Source of the DNA: Pseudoneurospora amorphoporcata
Taxonomy: Eukaryota > Ascomycota > Sordariomycetes > Sordariales > Sordariaceae
Assembly (NCBI GenBank): GCA_033297205.1
Contig: MU859078.1
Span: forward strand, 62,001-126,000
DNA length: 64,000 bases
Direction: 5' to 3'
The translations under genes and the position numbers were made by a program. Position 1 is the stretch's first letter; every line of letters starts with the position of its first letter. Positions 34,501 to 45,461 of the stretch are shown in pieces. The notes under the pieces are model-generated. The model was not told the DNA's origin and did not search any database. It saw nothing but the letters and a program-made list of their open reading frames with translations.

Positions 34501-36640
34501 GGAAGTTTCTCAAGCTCAGAATCAGAGCCAAGAGCGGCACGGGTTCGTGGCCTTTTGCTGGGTTGGGCAGGAGCAGCATCGGCCGCCTTCCTTTTCCGCT
34601 TGGTCCTGGATGCCTTTGCTGTAGCCGACTTTTGCTCAGATGGAGCATCTGATGTCTTCTCTTCAGCTTGAGCAGACTGTGGAAGCTCTGACACAGTGCG
34701 TTTAGGATGTGATTTCGCTTCTTCACGCTGTCTCAGCGCTGCTTGCTCGTCGCGCTCCTCTGGGCCGAGCGCGTCAATATCAACATGAACAGCGTTAGGT
34801 CCGGGGTCGAGGCATAGGGGGAGGTTTATGTCCCTGACTTTAACTTCTGGAGCGTCTCGTCGACTCTTACGGTTGATTGAAACACGGAGAGTCCTCTCGG
34901 GTGATGCAGTTCCGCTTGGTGAGGTCAAGGATGCCTTGATGATAAGCCTTCCTGCCATCTGGGGGCCAAGGTAGTGGAGGTCATAGAAATCTCCCATGGG
35001 GATAATGACATTGGTGTTGGAGCCCGAGTCGTTGTTGTCTGCCGCGTTTGTCGCTGAGCCAGCACTTGCTCCAGCTTTGCCGGTGTTGTCCTGCTTGTTT
35101 GTGTCTGCCGCACCCTCCCACTCCGGCTTGCGTCCGCGACCAACCTTCTGCTGGACAGCAATCACTGCGCCGTGCTCGAAGAACTGGGCCACCGTCAACT
35201 TCTTTGCGTGGGCCAATTCTGCGCCGTGGCAGTTGCAGGATGAAAGCCAAGTAACATCGATCTCGGATGTATACTTGATCTGTTCTCCCGGGATATCGCT
35301 ACCGGCGAAGACTGCTTCCCTTGCTATGGTGCTGTTGAGAGTTCCTCCGGCTACCACCACGCCGATCTTTTTGTCTCCGCTATAGCCTTTCAACTTTATG
35401 AGCTGCTCTTTTGCCATTGCGAATGGTCTCTCAAGCGCCGTGTCGAAGCAGTGCTTGACTTCCTCGGTTGGCAGACTGAGAGTGGTGATGGTACCATGTT
35501 CATCCCAGCCAGCAATGCCGGTAACACCATCTGCCCCGAGTTGGTTCGCAAAGCGACTCTTCTCTTTGTTGAAATTTTTGAGAAGCTGGAATTTCTTCTT
35601 TTCGCCGGCATCTGCTACTCCCATCTCCTCAAGCTTCTTCCCAATCAACAGGCCCACTTGGTGAGACCACATCTCGCTTCCACCGGCGCAGCCGCCGGAA
35701 TCCAGCTCCAGGAAGGTCATGTTGGAGTTACCAGAGCCCCTCTTCAGTTCCATAAGGGTATGACATGGAATGGCCTCCGAAGTCGAGGAAGAGGACAACC
35801 TCCCAATCTTCGAGCTCCCTTTCCTCGTGAAGAATGATATACCGCGCCAGCGCGTCGGCCTCACCGCAGAAGTGGACTTCGTGCTTGACCTTCTCGCCCT
35901 CCTCATTCTCATAGGCGAAAGCCTCCTGGACGATTGACTCGTAAATCGCCTCGAAACGTACGTCCCACTGGCTGGGAATGGTCAGAATAATCTCGTCGAA
36001 ACACAGGCGCTTTCTGTAAGCGAAGTCGTCGACGCGCTCTTTCAGGCGTTGAAACAATATGCCCAAGATTGTTTCGCAGTCTTCACGGAGCTGTGCATCC
36101 TCCTTCATGGCCATAAGGCCTTCCGGGAGAGGGTAATCGGCCATGACCGAGTCATCGACGTCGGCGAGGATGTACATCAGGTACTTGGCGGATACGTTGC
36201 CAGGCTCGGAGGCAGCATCGACCCCAATCTTTCCCAAGGGATTGTCATCATCAAGGGGGCAGCAAGAGACAGGAAAGTCGCCCATGCAGGTGACAGCTGC
36301 GCCCGCGTCTCGATTGGCTTGTACATCTCTGTTGTGAATCGGATGGCAAGTGTAGGGCGCTTCGCACTCAACAAAGGCGGCGCGGAGCGCGGAGCTGCCA
36401 AGATCAATGGCGAGAATACTACCAGGTGATGAGTTAGTGAGATGCCAGGTAGGTTAGGAATTTCCCATGACGAAGGAGAGGGACCGAAGAAACAGGAGCG
36501 CGTGACTGCCAGTGTTCTGAGAAGATGCTACACAAGAACCTCATCTCATGCGAAAGGCAATGCGTATTTAGTAGGACTTACCATTTCCTGAGGGTAGTCT
36601 TGTCCATGGTGGCCGGTCTTTTAGACGCAGTCTTATCCAT
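31580..36640 (-). CDS. Hsp70-like ATPase fused to two C2H2 zinc fingers, with two apparent +1 frame breaks
   Basis: Exon 1 is 36640-36582 (MDKTASKRPATMDKTTLRK); after a 163-base intron (GTAAGT ... GGTAG) exon 2 starts at 36418 with ILAIDLGSSALRAAF, the Hsp70/actin phosphate-1 motif. The second phosphate motif LDFGGHS follows at about 35785-35768. The frame then stops at 35728, but the next frame continues the same fold (FLELDSGGCAGGSEMW, IGVVVAGGT) and stays open for over 1200 codons. After the ATPase come an Hsp70-like beta region (LRVSINRKSRRDAPEV), basic nuclear-type stretches (TKRKRK, SKRPRT), two zinc fingers near bases 33975-34125 (CSTC...H...H, TGEKPY linker, CPKC...H...C), and long Gln/Pro/Ser-rich disorder. 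A second +1 shift at a C7 run (32192-32198) leads to the acidic polyGlu C-terminus ending KGKRKRS. Each shift needs one base skipped. It could be a pseudogene, an assembly error or a recoded gene. Hsp70-like ATPases are common in fungi; this fusion is unfamiliar to me. Confidence 0.75.
32192..32198 (-). other. C7 run at the second frame break of the Hsp70-like/zinc-finger gene
   Basis: On the coding (minus) strand seven C follow GAA. With six C the upstream frame (DRPEPP) would continue as GPAQPADTP into the acidic C-terminal frame. The downstream frame is closed by TGA and TAG just upstream (near 32235), so the change of frame must fall between about 32233 and 32070. Confidence 0.7.
35728..35768 (-). 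other. Window of the first frame break of the Hsp70-like/zinc-finger gene
   Basis: LDFGGHSM is encoded in one frame up to about 35762, while NMTFLELDSGG from about 35732 is in the +1 frame; the first frame ends at a TAA at 35728. The segment contains ATACCC. No GT-AG intron of realistic length fits without removing the LDFGGHS motif. Confidence 0.7.
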
Positions 36641-38590
36641 GGTGACGGGTGATCGAAAGGTGAGAGAATGGGGTGTATTGGCGGGTTACGCGAAAGTTGT
36701 AGTAGCAGGCAGTTGCTGTAAGCTTGTTGTTCGTGAAGAAGAAGACGATGGAAGTTTGGAATGGTTTGCTCGAAGCCTGCTAAGTTACAAAGCGATTGTT
36801 GCTGATGGGATGCGAGTGTTGGTTGAGGAAGTCTCTTAAGAGGTCGAGGGGGGGAGGGAATGGGAGAGGCACGAACTTATTTTCAAGTATCCAGAATGAA
36901 AACACCAAAACGTGGGCGGGGTAGAGTCAGTGAAGGCGTTGCTATTGTGCGGCAAAGGGACAGCCGATTGAATAAGGTTTGCAATAGGTGACCTAGTCGC
37001 ACCTTGGCAGCAAAAAGGGTCAGTCAGCAGGAGGATACTGCTTGGAAGGTGCCTCGCGTGGGGCGGTGAGTGAGGTAAAAATACCGGGCCGGTGGTATGA
37101 TGCTGAAAGTAAAGTGAGAGACGATTCAGGGGGCTTGTTGGCATGGAGACCGAATACACTGTCACCTGGCCTTCGGCCGGGCACCAGCCGGATCTTGGTC
37201 TTGACTACCTAGTGACTGACAGTCGGGATCTAGATATTGCCTGGAATAGCGAAGCAGGACTGTGTGAACGTGATCTCTGAACACTGGACTCTTCCCATAC
37301 GTGAAACATATATCCAACTAATATAGCAATCCGGCCACAGCATCACCCGCTGACATCTTCCCTTGGGCTCACAGCGGCTTCCATTATCCATCATGTAGTC
37401 GAACTCCTTGTCACCAAGCCAAGGTACTTTTGATATTTCTTTATTCTTCATCCTCAACGTTTTGAGAGGTAATGGCGCAATAAGCATTCGGTTTGAGGAA
37501 TTCTCGCGGACTGATGTTACCCCAAGCAATTCTGCACCCAACACCTTGTTCCTTATACCAACATGGAGAACCAGCATCAACAAAACCAGTTCATGCTTCA
37601 TCACTTCTATTAGAAACATCAATTCCATTGAGGTTTGTTGTATTGGGAAATTTCAAGTATAACATTACGAAAATTTCGAGTGTCCGTCCGATGTCAGAAT
37701 CTGGTTTGATGCCCAGCTTTTGGGTCCCCCGGCCCTGTTTAAGAAATGCCCTCTTCCGGAGTGATTGGAGGATAGCTGTACATGAAACACCAAAGGCCAC
37801 GCTCTGAATAGAGACGAAGACATATATCTATTGCTGGAAATGGGCTATGTGTGGCATCTCTCGGGCTCCTCCCCACCACCAACACGATGGGCCACCAAAA
37901 GTTCAGATGAAGGCACTAGGACGCTGCCAGCTTGTGTAGCTTCCCCTTCTCCAGCATGAAACCGTACATGCACATGGCTCAGAACCGGATTCAAAGGACA
38001 GAAAAGCACGCCACAGTTACTCGTCAGATCTAGAAACGTCTCTGACCTATGGACGGAAAGAGAGTCAGAGGTGCTTCGAGCCCTGACGAGTAGACCAAGG
38101 TTCTCAAATCCACGAAACTACTGTAAAGAGCATTTACCCGACTATGGCAACAAAACCGGAACCACACCTGGCATAGTAAAACACTTCAAGTCGAGTATCC
38201 AGCCAACTTATAGCATAAAATTCCATGGGAAGTTTGAAGGCGGGTTATCATCAAGGGAAGAAAAAGTGGGTCAAAAGAAGGATCCATTTGTACAAGTCCT
38301 GTTACCTTAAGCAGCCGATATTGTCCCGTAATAACCTTCTCTCAAATGACAGTCACCTTGAACGCGGTGAGTTGCAAAAGAGAACCGAAAAAGGTTTGTT
38401 TCCATGGAGATGCGCCATGTCTTTCTTGTCGACAAAACAATAGGCAGTCACCAGACGCCCCTTTCCGGCACCAATTCGAACTAAAGCACCTAAGAACCTA
38501 GAAAACAGAACCATCAGTTTTCTAGGTCCTCCCAACACCAAAATTACTTCAACAGACCCCAGATACCACTCTATAGTGCAAACATCAACT
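36641..38590. other. Intergenic region (promoter of the Hsp70-like gene, 3' flank of ligase IV)
   Basis: Nearly 2 kb without a convincing gene. The frame at 37230-37628 (-) has no recognisable domain. No repeats of note. Confidence 0.55.
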
Positions 38591-41500
38591 TCACCCCGCC
38601 ACATACCCCTCCTCGTCAACCACCGTCCCCTCCTTCCACGACTCGTTTACCCACTCCCCCTTCACAATCCTCGGCACCGGGCTCCCCTTTTCTCCCAAGC
38701 TAATCTTGTACCTGATCTCCGCCGCCATCTCTCTCTCCTCCGTCTTTGCTGCATTCTTACTCTCCTCTCCGCCTGACCCTGAACCAGAACCGGAAGAGGC
38801 GGTAACAACAACCACATGCGTCGCTTTTTCCAGCTCGTCAACTACCGTCCCGTTGCCAAAGCGGATATAATTATGTAATCTCAAGGCTCTGCTTTGTGCT
38901 GCCCCGTGTCCGTTGTCAACACCGGCTAAAGCAAAGAAAACCCGACACCGCCGAAACATAAACGATCGTAGCTCCTCTAGCAAAGCACCCTGCTCTTCTA
39001 GGTGATCTAGGAAGTAGTTCATGTCGAACCCCCCTGCTCGGCTCTTGGATCCAGCATCTGAATCCCAGTCTGAATCAGAAACATATTCATCAGACTCCAT
39101 CCCTTGCATAACAGCCTTCAACTCGTCTATGTCAGCCAAGTCCCGGGCGTAGCTATCTCCAAATTTATCCACCGCTACTTCCGCTTGTTCTTGCGTTTGT
39201 TCGCTACCAGCGTGGAAGATGTGGATAGGCTCAAAGGGGAGGAGATACCCCTTCTCTTTTCGTGACATGGGCTGCGCCAGACAGTCAAACACCCATTTAG
39301 GCCTAATGATATCCATCTCCGGCTGCGCCTTCCTCAGACTAGCCACTTTAACCACGTTCTTGTCTCCTATGGGGATAATTATCTTTTCCTGGTCACCAGA
39401 GCGGTCTACCACCCGCTGGCGGATGCGGCCGCCGTGGTCTTTGATGAGTTTCTCCAGGGCTGGTTTAGCCATCTTGTTTGGTTTAAGAGATTCCGAAAGG
39501 ACGCAAAATTCTAAGCCCTCAAACAAGCGGGTGCTGGCTTCGCGCGTTTCTCGCGGGGCAATCACCGGTGTGGCAGCAGAAGAAGACGGAGGATCCGACA
39601 TGCCAGCAATAACCAGATCCTTCCTTGCGCGCTTGGTCGCCGGTTTCCGCTTGCGATTCTCCATCTCCATCTTCTTGCGCTCCTGTTCCTGGTCCTTGAT
39701 CTTGGATCTTAAGACTTCAAACTCGTCCATGTCCAGCGCCGAGTCCCACGCGCGGTCGAGCCGCAGCTTGCGGAACCGCGGGAACCGCAGCGTCCAGCCC
39801 ATGGCGAACTGGTCTGTTGGCGTGATGCTGGCGGCTTTCACTGAGATGACGACCGAGTCGCTCGGCCGGATCCACACGTCCGGCTTCTCGTACTGCAATC
39901 TCTCCCCTCCGCCGAGCTCGATGTACTCCGTTGGAGGATTGGAAGGGTCCCAATCTTGCCATTTCCCTTCGGTGTGGTGCCGGATCTCGACGTAGTCCTC
40001 CGCCTTGAGGCCGCCGCCGACTTTGAAGAAGGAAAGACACTTTTCGGCGGTCGCTGCTTTGCCGCTTTCGATCAAGTTTTGAGAGACGCGCAGACCGCAG
40101 AGGAAGGAGGAGAGCGTGCCGCCGCGTCGGCCGGAGCCGAAGTAGCCGCCTACTACCACACAGTCCATCGACTCGCCGAACTCGGACATGTACTCCGGCT
40201 TGACCTTGATCCAGTCGTTGTTGCGGCTGTTGAGCGAGTAGCGCGAGCGCGGATTCTTGAGGACGAGACCCTCTGATGCTTCGGCCACGACTCGTCGCAG
40301 AAGCGGCTCGATGGCGTCTGGGGAGGTGGCTCGCTCGAAGGGAAGGATCTCCAAGCGGCGATGAGCACCGACGACAGCGCGTTCGAGGGCTCTCCGCCGG
40401 TCGTTGAGGGTGTACTCTGTCAGAGGCTTGTCGTTGAGCAGTAGAATGTCGAAGACACGGTAGAGGGGCCGAGGACCGGCTTTAGACGGGTTCTTCTGCT
40501 GCTCCAACGCGGCCGTCTTAAGCGTTCCAAAGGGCACCATCTTGTCGATATCGATATCCCACGTAATCATCTCTCCGTCAAGAATCAGGTTCCTTACGCC
40601 GTCGTTGAAGGCCTTGTGCAGGTGCCGTGTAAGCGCAGACTGCTCATCTCCCAAGCTCTCGCCATAAAGATACGTATAATCCTTGGCCTTTCTCGACCAA
40701 AACGCAAACCGGAACCCTCCCGGCACGGTATCATCCTCCATCATATGCATCTGCATCCTCTCGCCATCCAGCTTCTCCTCGATCCAAAACTCCTGGTTCT
40801 CCTCCGTAACCCCCAAATTCTTGACAAGTTTATCAAACGTCGTGGTCATCTGAAATTGCGCCAGCTGCGGCTGGAAGCACTGCATCAGCTTGATCCCCGT
40901 CTCCTGCTGTTCCAGTCGAAACTCGGGATCATACAACTCCCAACATACCCTCCTCAAACTCGAGCTCACACTAAACAGCGCCTCCGCATCCGGATGCCAC
41001 AAGTTAAGAAACGTCCGCTCCGTAGCGCCAACCTTCATACCCTTCAGTATGATCCTCACCAACCACATCACCTCCTCGGCATTCATCCCGCGATAAAACT
41101 CGTCGAAAATCGGTATCTGCTCCGCCTCACCACTGGCCCCCGCCAGCCTGTCAAGCAAAACATTAACATCCGCAATCGTCATCCCGCCCGGCTCGCTCCT
41201 CATTGCCCGCTTGCTGACCACCTCGAAACACCTCCCTGCAAAGTCGCCCACCGACCTACTAATGCCACTCTGTCCGGGGAGTTTCCAATGCATAAGATTA
41301 TACCCATCCTCCGAGTTCCGATCAATCTTCATCACCTTAACCAGCAACCTCCCAATGCTATTCTCCTTCAGCCCATACACCCCACGATCGCGGTCCTTGT
41401 CGGGCAGGATGAGGCGCATGGCAGGGTAGAAATCGTTGCCGACTTCGGACCGCCAGCGGGACATGAAGCGCTCGATGATGTGGCGGCGCTGTTCATGGTA

Positions 41501-41842
41501 GGAGACTTTGGAGGAGAAGTAGCCGCCTCGGCCCGGCTTGGGACCGCGGATGGGGCCGCCGCCGGAGGTGGAGGGTTTGCAGTCTATGAGCGGGTTGAAG
41601 AGGGTGCGGTAGAGGTCGGAGAAGGGGAAGGTTTTGGAGTGGTTGCGTGGGCGGTTTGGAAAGCTGGTTTTTTGGGTTAGTGGATTGACCGGATTGGACA
41701 TATGATGGGGATTTCCATGCATGGGGATGTGAACTCACTGCTCATCTAGTTCTTCTAGGCTCATGGTACCTAGCCCATACTGGCGTTGGTCTTCTTCTAA
41801 TGCCTCCTCGTCTGGGGACCTGGATCGCCTGTTGGTATTCAT
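38591..41842 (-). CDS. lig4: DNA ligase IV (non-homologous end joining)
   Basis: Two exons: 41842-41739 and 41663-38591, giving 1058 residues. ATP-dependent ligase that seals double-strand breaks with Xrcc4/Lif1 in the nucleus; the Neurospora orthologue is mus-53. The 75-base intron has GTGAGT, branch CACTAACC and acceptor CCAG, joining DEH to FPNRPRNH. Order: N-terminal DNA-binding domain (about 45-290), nucleotidyltransferase domain with adenylated Lys332 in EEKLDGERM, LILDGEMITWD, EGLVLKN and WIKVKPEY, then the OB fold with FPRFRKLRLDRAWD, a basic linker with KKMEMENRKRKPATKR, and two BRCT domains (RLFEGLEFCVLSE ... and a last one ending KGEWVNESWKEG) flanking the Xrcc4-binding region with SYARDLADIDELK. 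It is slightly long for the family but intact. Confidence 0.96.
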
Positions 41843-42621
41843 TGTGAATGTGTGAATGCGTGATAGCCTTTCACATTCGCTACTTCGAAATGGTTGTGTT
41901 TTCAAGGTGATTCAACAGTGTCTGGGTGTGTTAAATCATCACAATGAGATTACGGCTTGGAAACAAAACCCAAGTTCAAAATTCCTGCGGAAATAAAAAG
42001 AAAAGTATGAAAGTCGACCCAAAAAAACCTGTCCAGTAGTGTCCAAGTTAAACCACTGTTATGTCAGTTCTTTTGCTCATTTCATTGTTCAGAACGCGGT
42101 TGTTGCCTGGAGCAAGAGTTCACTACATATGACGCGCTGCGGGTCACAGGGGCTGGCAGGGTACAGCGTCGCACTTAAACTTGGCACTTTGACAGACACC
42201 GGTAAAACCCTAACCCTTTGGTCTTTGCACTACCACTTACACGAGCACAACGACCGACCATCACGAGTGCAGCAAGAGTGATCAAGTTTCAGAGAACAAG
42301 TAGTATTAACCGACTATCTTCCTTTGACTAGAGCTTCGTAGGGAGCGTAGTGTTAAGAAACCGTAGCTGAAATATTACAAAGGGAAATTAGGTGCTCAGT
42401 AAAGCCAATCGAACCGTATTACGCAGTCTCTGGGTATCCCTTTCTTTTCCTTCCTCCTTGGGTATTTGTTTGACTTGCTTCCTCCATCCTACAATTAGAC
42501 TGCAATGGGTATAAATCATGTACCTTTCAATACTCCTCCCGTACGTATTCAGCATTCAGTCATTATTTTGGCAAAGCCAGCTTTCCACGTCATTCCAAAG
42601 AAACGTCATCTCGTCATGTCT
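41843..42621. other. Intergenic region
   Basis: Promoter of DNA ligase IV and 3' flank of the HAM1-like gene. One telomere-like AACCCTAACCCT stretch occurs near 42205-42217. No gene seen. Confidence 0.55.
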
Positions 42622-45461
42622 TTAAACACCGACAGCAACGCGGCCGTTAGGTGCACTGCCGACATTCTTCATACCATGACCGCTCACAGCAGGGTCGCTA
42701 GGAAGGTAGTTGCCACCGGGAACGTTCAGGCCACCGTTGCCGACGTTCGCGCCAGGACCGCCGTGGAGCGCGTAGCCGTTGCCAGAACCGTGGGCTGCAC
42801 CATTAGTGGCAGTGTGCGGGTTAGTGGCAGCGTGCGGCTTGCGAACAACACGAGGAGCGCCAGGGATGTCGTGACTCTTTCCAGCAGAGCCAATTGAGAA
42901 GACGGGGCTCTCCCACTTGTCTCCCTTGCGAGCGAGATCCTTGTACTCCGTGGCCTTGGAGCTGATTCCGCCAGGAAGGTGGATGTGCGGGAAGATGCTA
43001 TCCTCCTTGGTAACAGCATAGTTGACCTTCTTGTCGGCAACAGCGCCCTGGGCCTTCTGCTTACCCTGGAGGACCTTCTTCTGAGCCGCCGTGACATAGC
43101 GATTGTAGATGTTGGGAGTCTTCTCAGGATCCTCACGAGCCTCATCAAGAGCCCTGTCAGCCTCCTGCTTGATCTCGTACAGCATACTGTCAAGTCTGGA
43201 AGCCTGGTCACGAATGGCCTTCTCAAGAGCCTTTTGAAGACCCGGGCGGAGAACCTTGAGCATGATGGGCTTGAAGAGGTTGAAAAGCAGCTTGTGGTTG
43301 GACTTGATCAACTTGATACGCAAGTTCTTGACATCGACATCCACCTTGTCGATTTTGAAGAAGTTCTGCCTGTCCTTTGCATCTGCAGAAGACATCTTCA
43401 TCCGGAAGGTGAAGCCATCGCCTTCAAGCAAAATGTTGAAGATACCGGTGTCGCTGAGCGATGGGAAGCCCTGCTTCCGCTTGATGTAGTAGCTCACATC
43501 ACGCAGATCCATCTGTATACCAGCAACCTTGACGTCAACGGCCATCTTGTTCTTGTTGGCGATTTTCTTGCGACCAAAGCGCATGTAATTTTCACTAGCA
43601 ACTTCGAGGACATTGGGCATGAAGTTATCGCTTTCAAGGACGAGGTTCTCGATGACAGCATCGATCTGGGGATCCGAGTACTCGATACGGGGAACCGGAA
43701 TGTAAGCAACATTCTCGAACATGGCGGGAATGATTACGTCGGTCAAATCCTTGATGAGATGGGGCTTGAAGGTAGGCTTGCCGTTCTCATCGTTGCCAAG
43801 GTCGGTGAACAGCTTGTTGAGAGATGCCGCAAAGCTCTTGTTTTGAGGATCCTGGTCGAACTGATCGGCCAAGAACTTGAGCTCATCAACAATGCGGTCG
43901 GTATGGGCGCGATACTTGTTGCGGAGGAGGTAGTTGCCGTGGTCGTAGAGGCGGTTCCACTCCTCGTTGGAAGCATCGTCGAGAATGTAGCCCTCCTCCT
44001 GGAGGCAGCGGCGAATGTAGCTGTTAATGGCCTTGAACCAGTTCTTCAACTCAGGATCTCTGTCGGCATCCTCGTAGATGGTGTTGATAGAAGCCCACAG
44101 ATCATCGCTGGATGTGCCGTTGGCAAAGCGCTCGATGAGAGTCTTGAGATCACCCTCGGCCTGGGCCAAAGCGGTACGGGTCTCCTTCACAGTACCAGTG
44201 CCTCCCTGAGCAAGTCTGCTGGCGTGGCTACCGTACTCCTCGGCGAGGTTGAGCAAAGTGGTAATTGCACGCTGGTAATCAGGGTGTTGCTGGCATTCGA
44301 CGACCATTTTCTACATAAAATGTTAGCACTTTTTCGGCTGAAATTAGCACTGCTCGGCATGAACATACCTTCAAGCGCCAAATGGTCTGCTCACGACGCT
44401 CCTTGGGAACCTTCTTCTGGAAGTACTCCCTGGTGCGGGCCTTGTACTCCTCTTTCTTATTCTTAGCCTTCTCCCTGGTTTCATCATCGAGGTTCTGGTC
44501 AATCTTGCGCTGAGCGGTGTTCGCAGCAGCGGAGACACCCTTCTGAGCGTCGATTCCGGAAGAGCCGCCAGTGCGGCCATCGTGAGCAGCGGTGTTGGCC
44601 AAATCTCGGGGGTTGGCAGACCCATCAGGGTGAGCAGCAGAGGTGGCCTCGCCCATAACGTGCTTCGCGTCCTCCTTGGGGTTTCCCTTGTAGAAGTCGT
44701 TGAACTTGCTCTTCACCTGATCGCGGGAAAACTCAGGCTTCTCGTGCCAAGTGTTATCGGCAGCGGGTGCATCAATCTGCTGGAGATCCTCCTGGGAAGG
44801 TCGCACGCGAGCGGCGGCATTGGTAGCAGCATCGCCAGCGATGTCACGGAGCAAAACAGTGGCATCCTTGACTGGTAATTGTTAGCATCTTCATCAAGCA
44901 AATGTCTACAACCAGATTAGACAGTTCAACTTACGCAGCTTGCGGAACTGGCCGTTGGTAATAATGAGAGTGCCCAGAGTACGCAATCCCTCGAGGGCCT
45001 GGTTGCCATGCTGCTGGGCCTGTTCCTTATTCACAGGGGCACCAGGGACGTTGACAGCCTTGGGGTCCCACTGCTGTGTCTGCCAAATGAAATCCTGGAG
45101 AAGGTTTCCGTCGTTCTTGGAGAGCAGGAGATTCTTGGCTTGTCTCACAACCTCCCTGAAATCGGCAACAAGCGCCTGTCCCTCGGTGGAGAGCTTCTTG
45201 GATGGGTTTGCGAGCGCCTTGGACTGGAGGAAGCTGTTCAACGCAACATCGATTTGGTCGTTCTACACGAAAACAGTCAGCATCGTGCTTTAGATCCAAA
45301 TGCGACTGGACCTGGCTGTGGGTAGTCCATACCGAAGGAACCTTTCCGTGCTGGAAAGCGCTGGCGATTCCGTAGAACTGAAGTTTGCGGTTGACATCGG
45401 CCTCCTTCTGCTTGGCGTCAACTGGTCGGTTGACGTTTGCCTTTCCGTTGACGGTGGCCAT
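42622..45461 (-). CDS. HAM1-like (DUF5923) fungal protein, probable lipid-binding fold
   Basis: Four exons: 45461-45333, 45262-44935, 44871-44369 and 44310-42622, giving 882 residues. Joins read KVPSNDQIDVAL, RKLLKDATVLL and WRLKKMVVECQ, all in frame; branch points such as TGCTAAC are present. The start MATVNGKANVNRP has a good context. The N-terminal half is helical (HAM1 N-terminal/DUF5923 region); the middle (about 600-760) has long amphipathic beta-like stretches (AYIPVPRIEYSDPQIDAVIENLVLE, split here by function rather than motif) resembling BPI/TULIP-type lipid-binding domains. The C-terminus is Gly/Asn/Ala-rich and low in complexity. Cryptococcus Ham1 affects mating and filamentation; biochemical function is unknown. 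Base composition suggests high expression (strong preference for C-ending codons). Confidence 0.85.

Noticed and set aside
37230..37628. 132-codon minus-strand frame between the Hsp70-like and ligase genes
   Set aside because: No domain, irregular composition and no splice support.
40616..41680. 354-codon open frame on + strand opposite DNA ligase IV
   Set aside because: It is antisense to conserved ligase motifs, rich in His/Pro/Leu and without any domain; a shadow of codon bias.
42979..44466. 495-codon open frame on + strand opposite the HAM1-like gene
   Set aside because: It mirrors a strongly codon-biased exon and crosses its intron; Leu/Val-rich with no recognisable domain.
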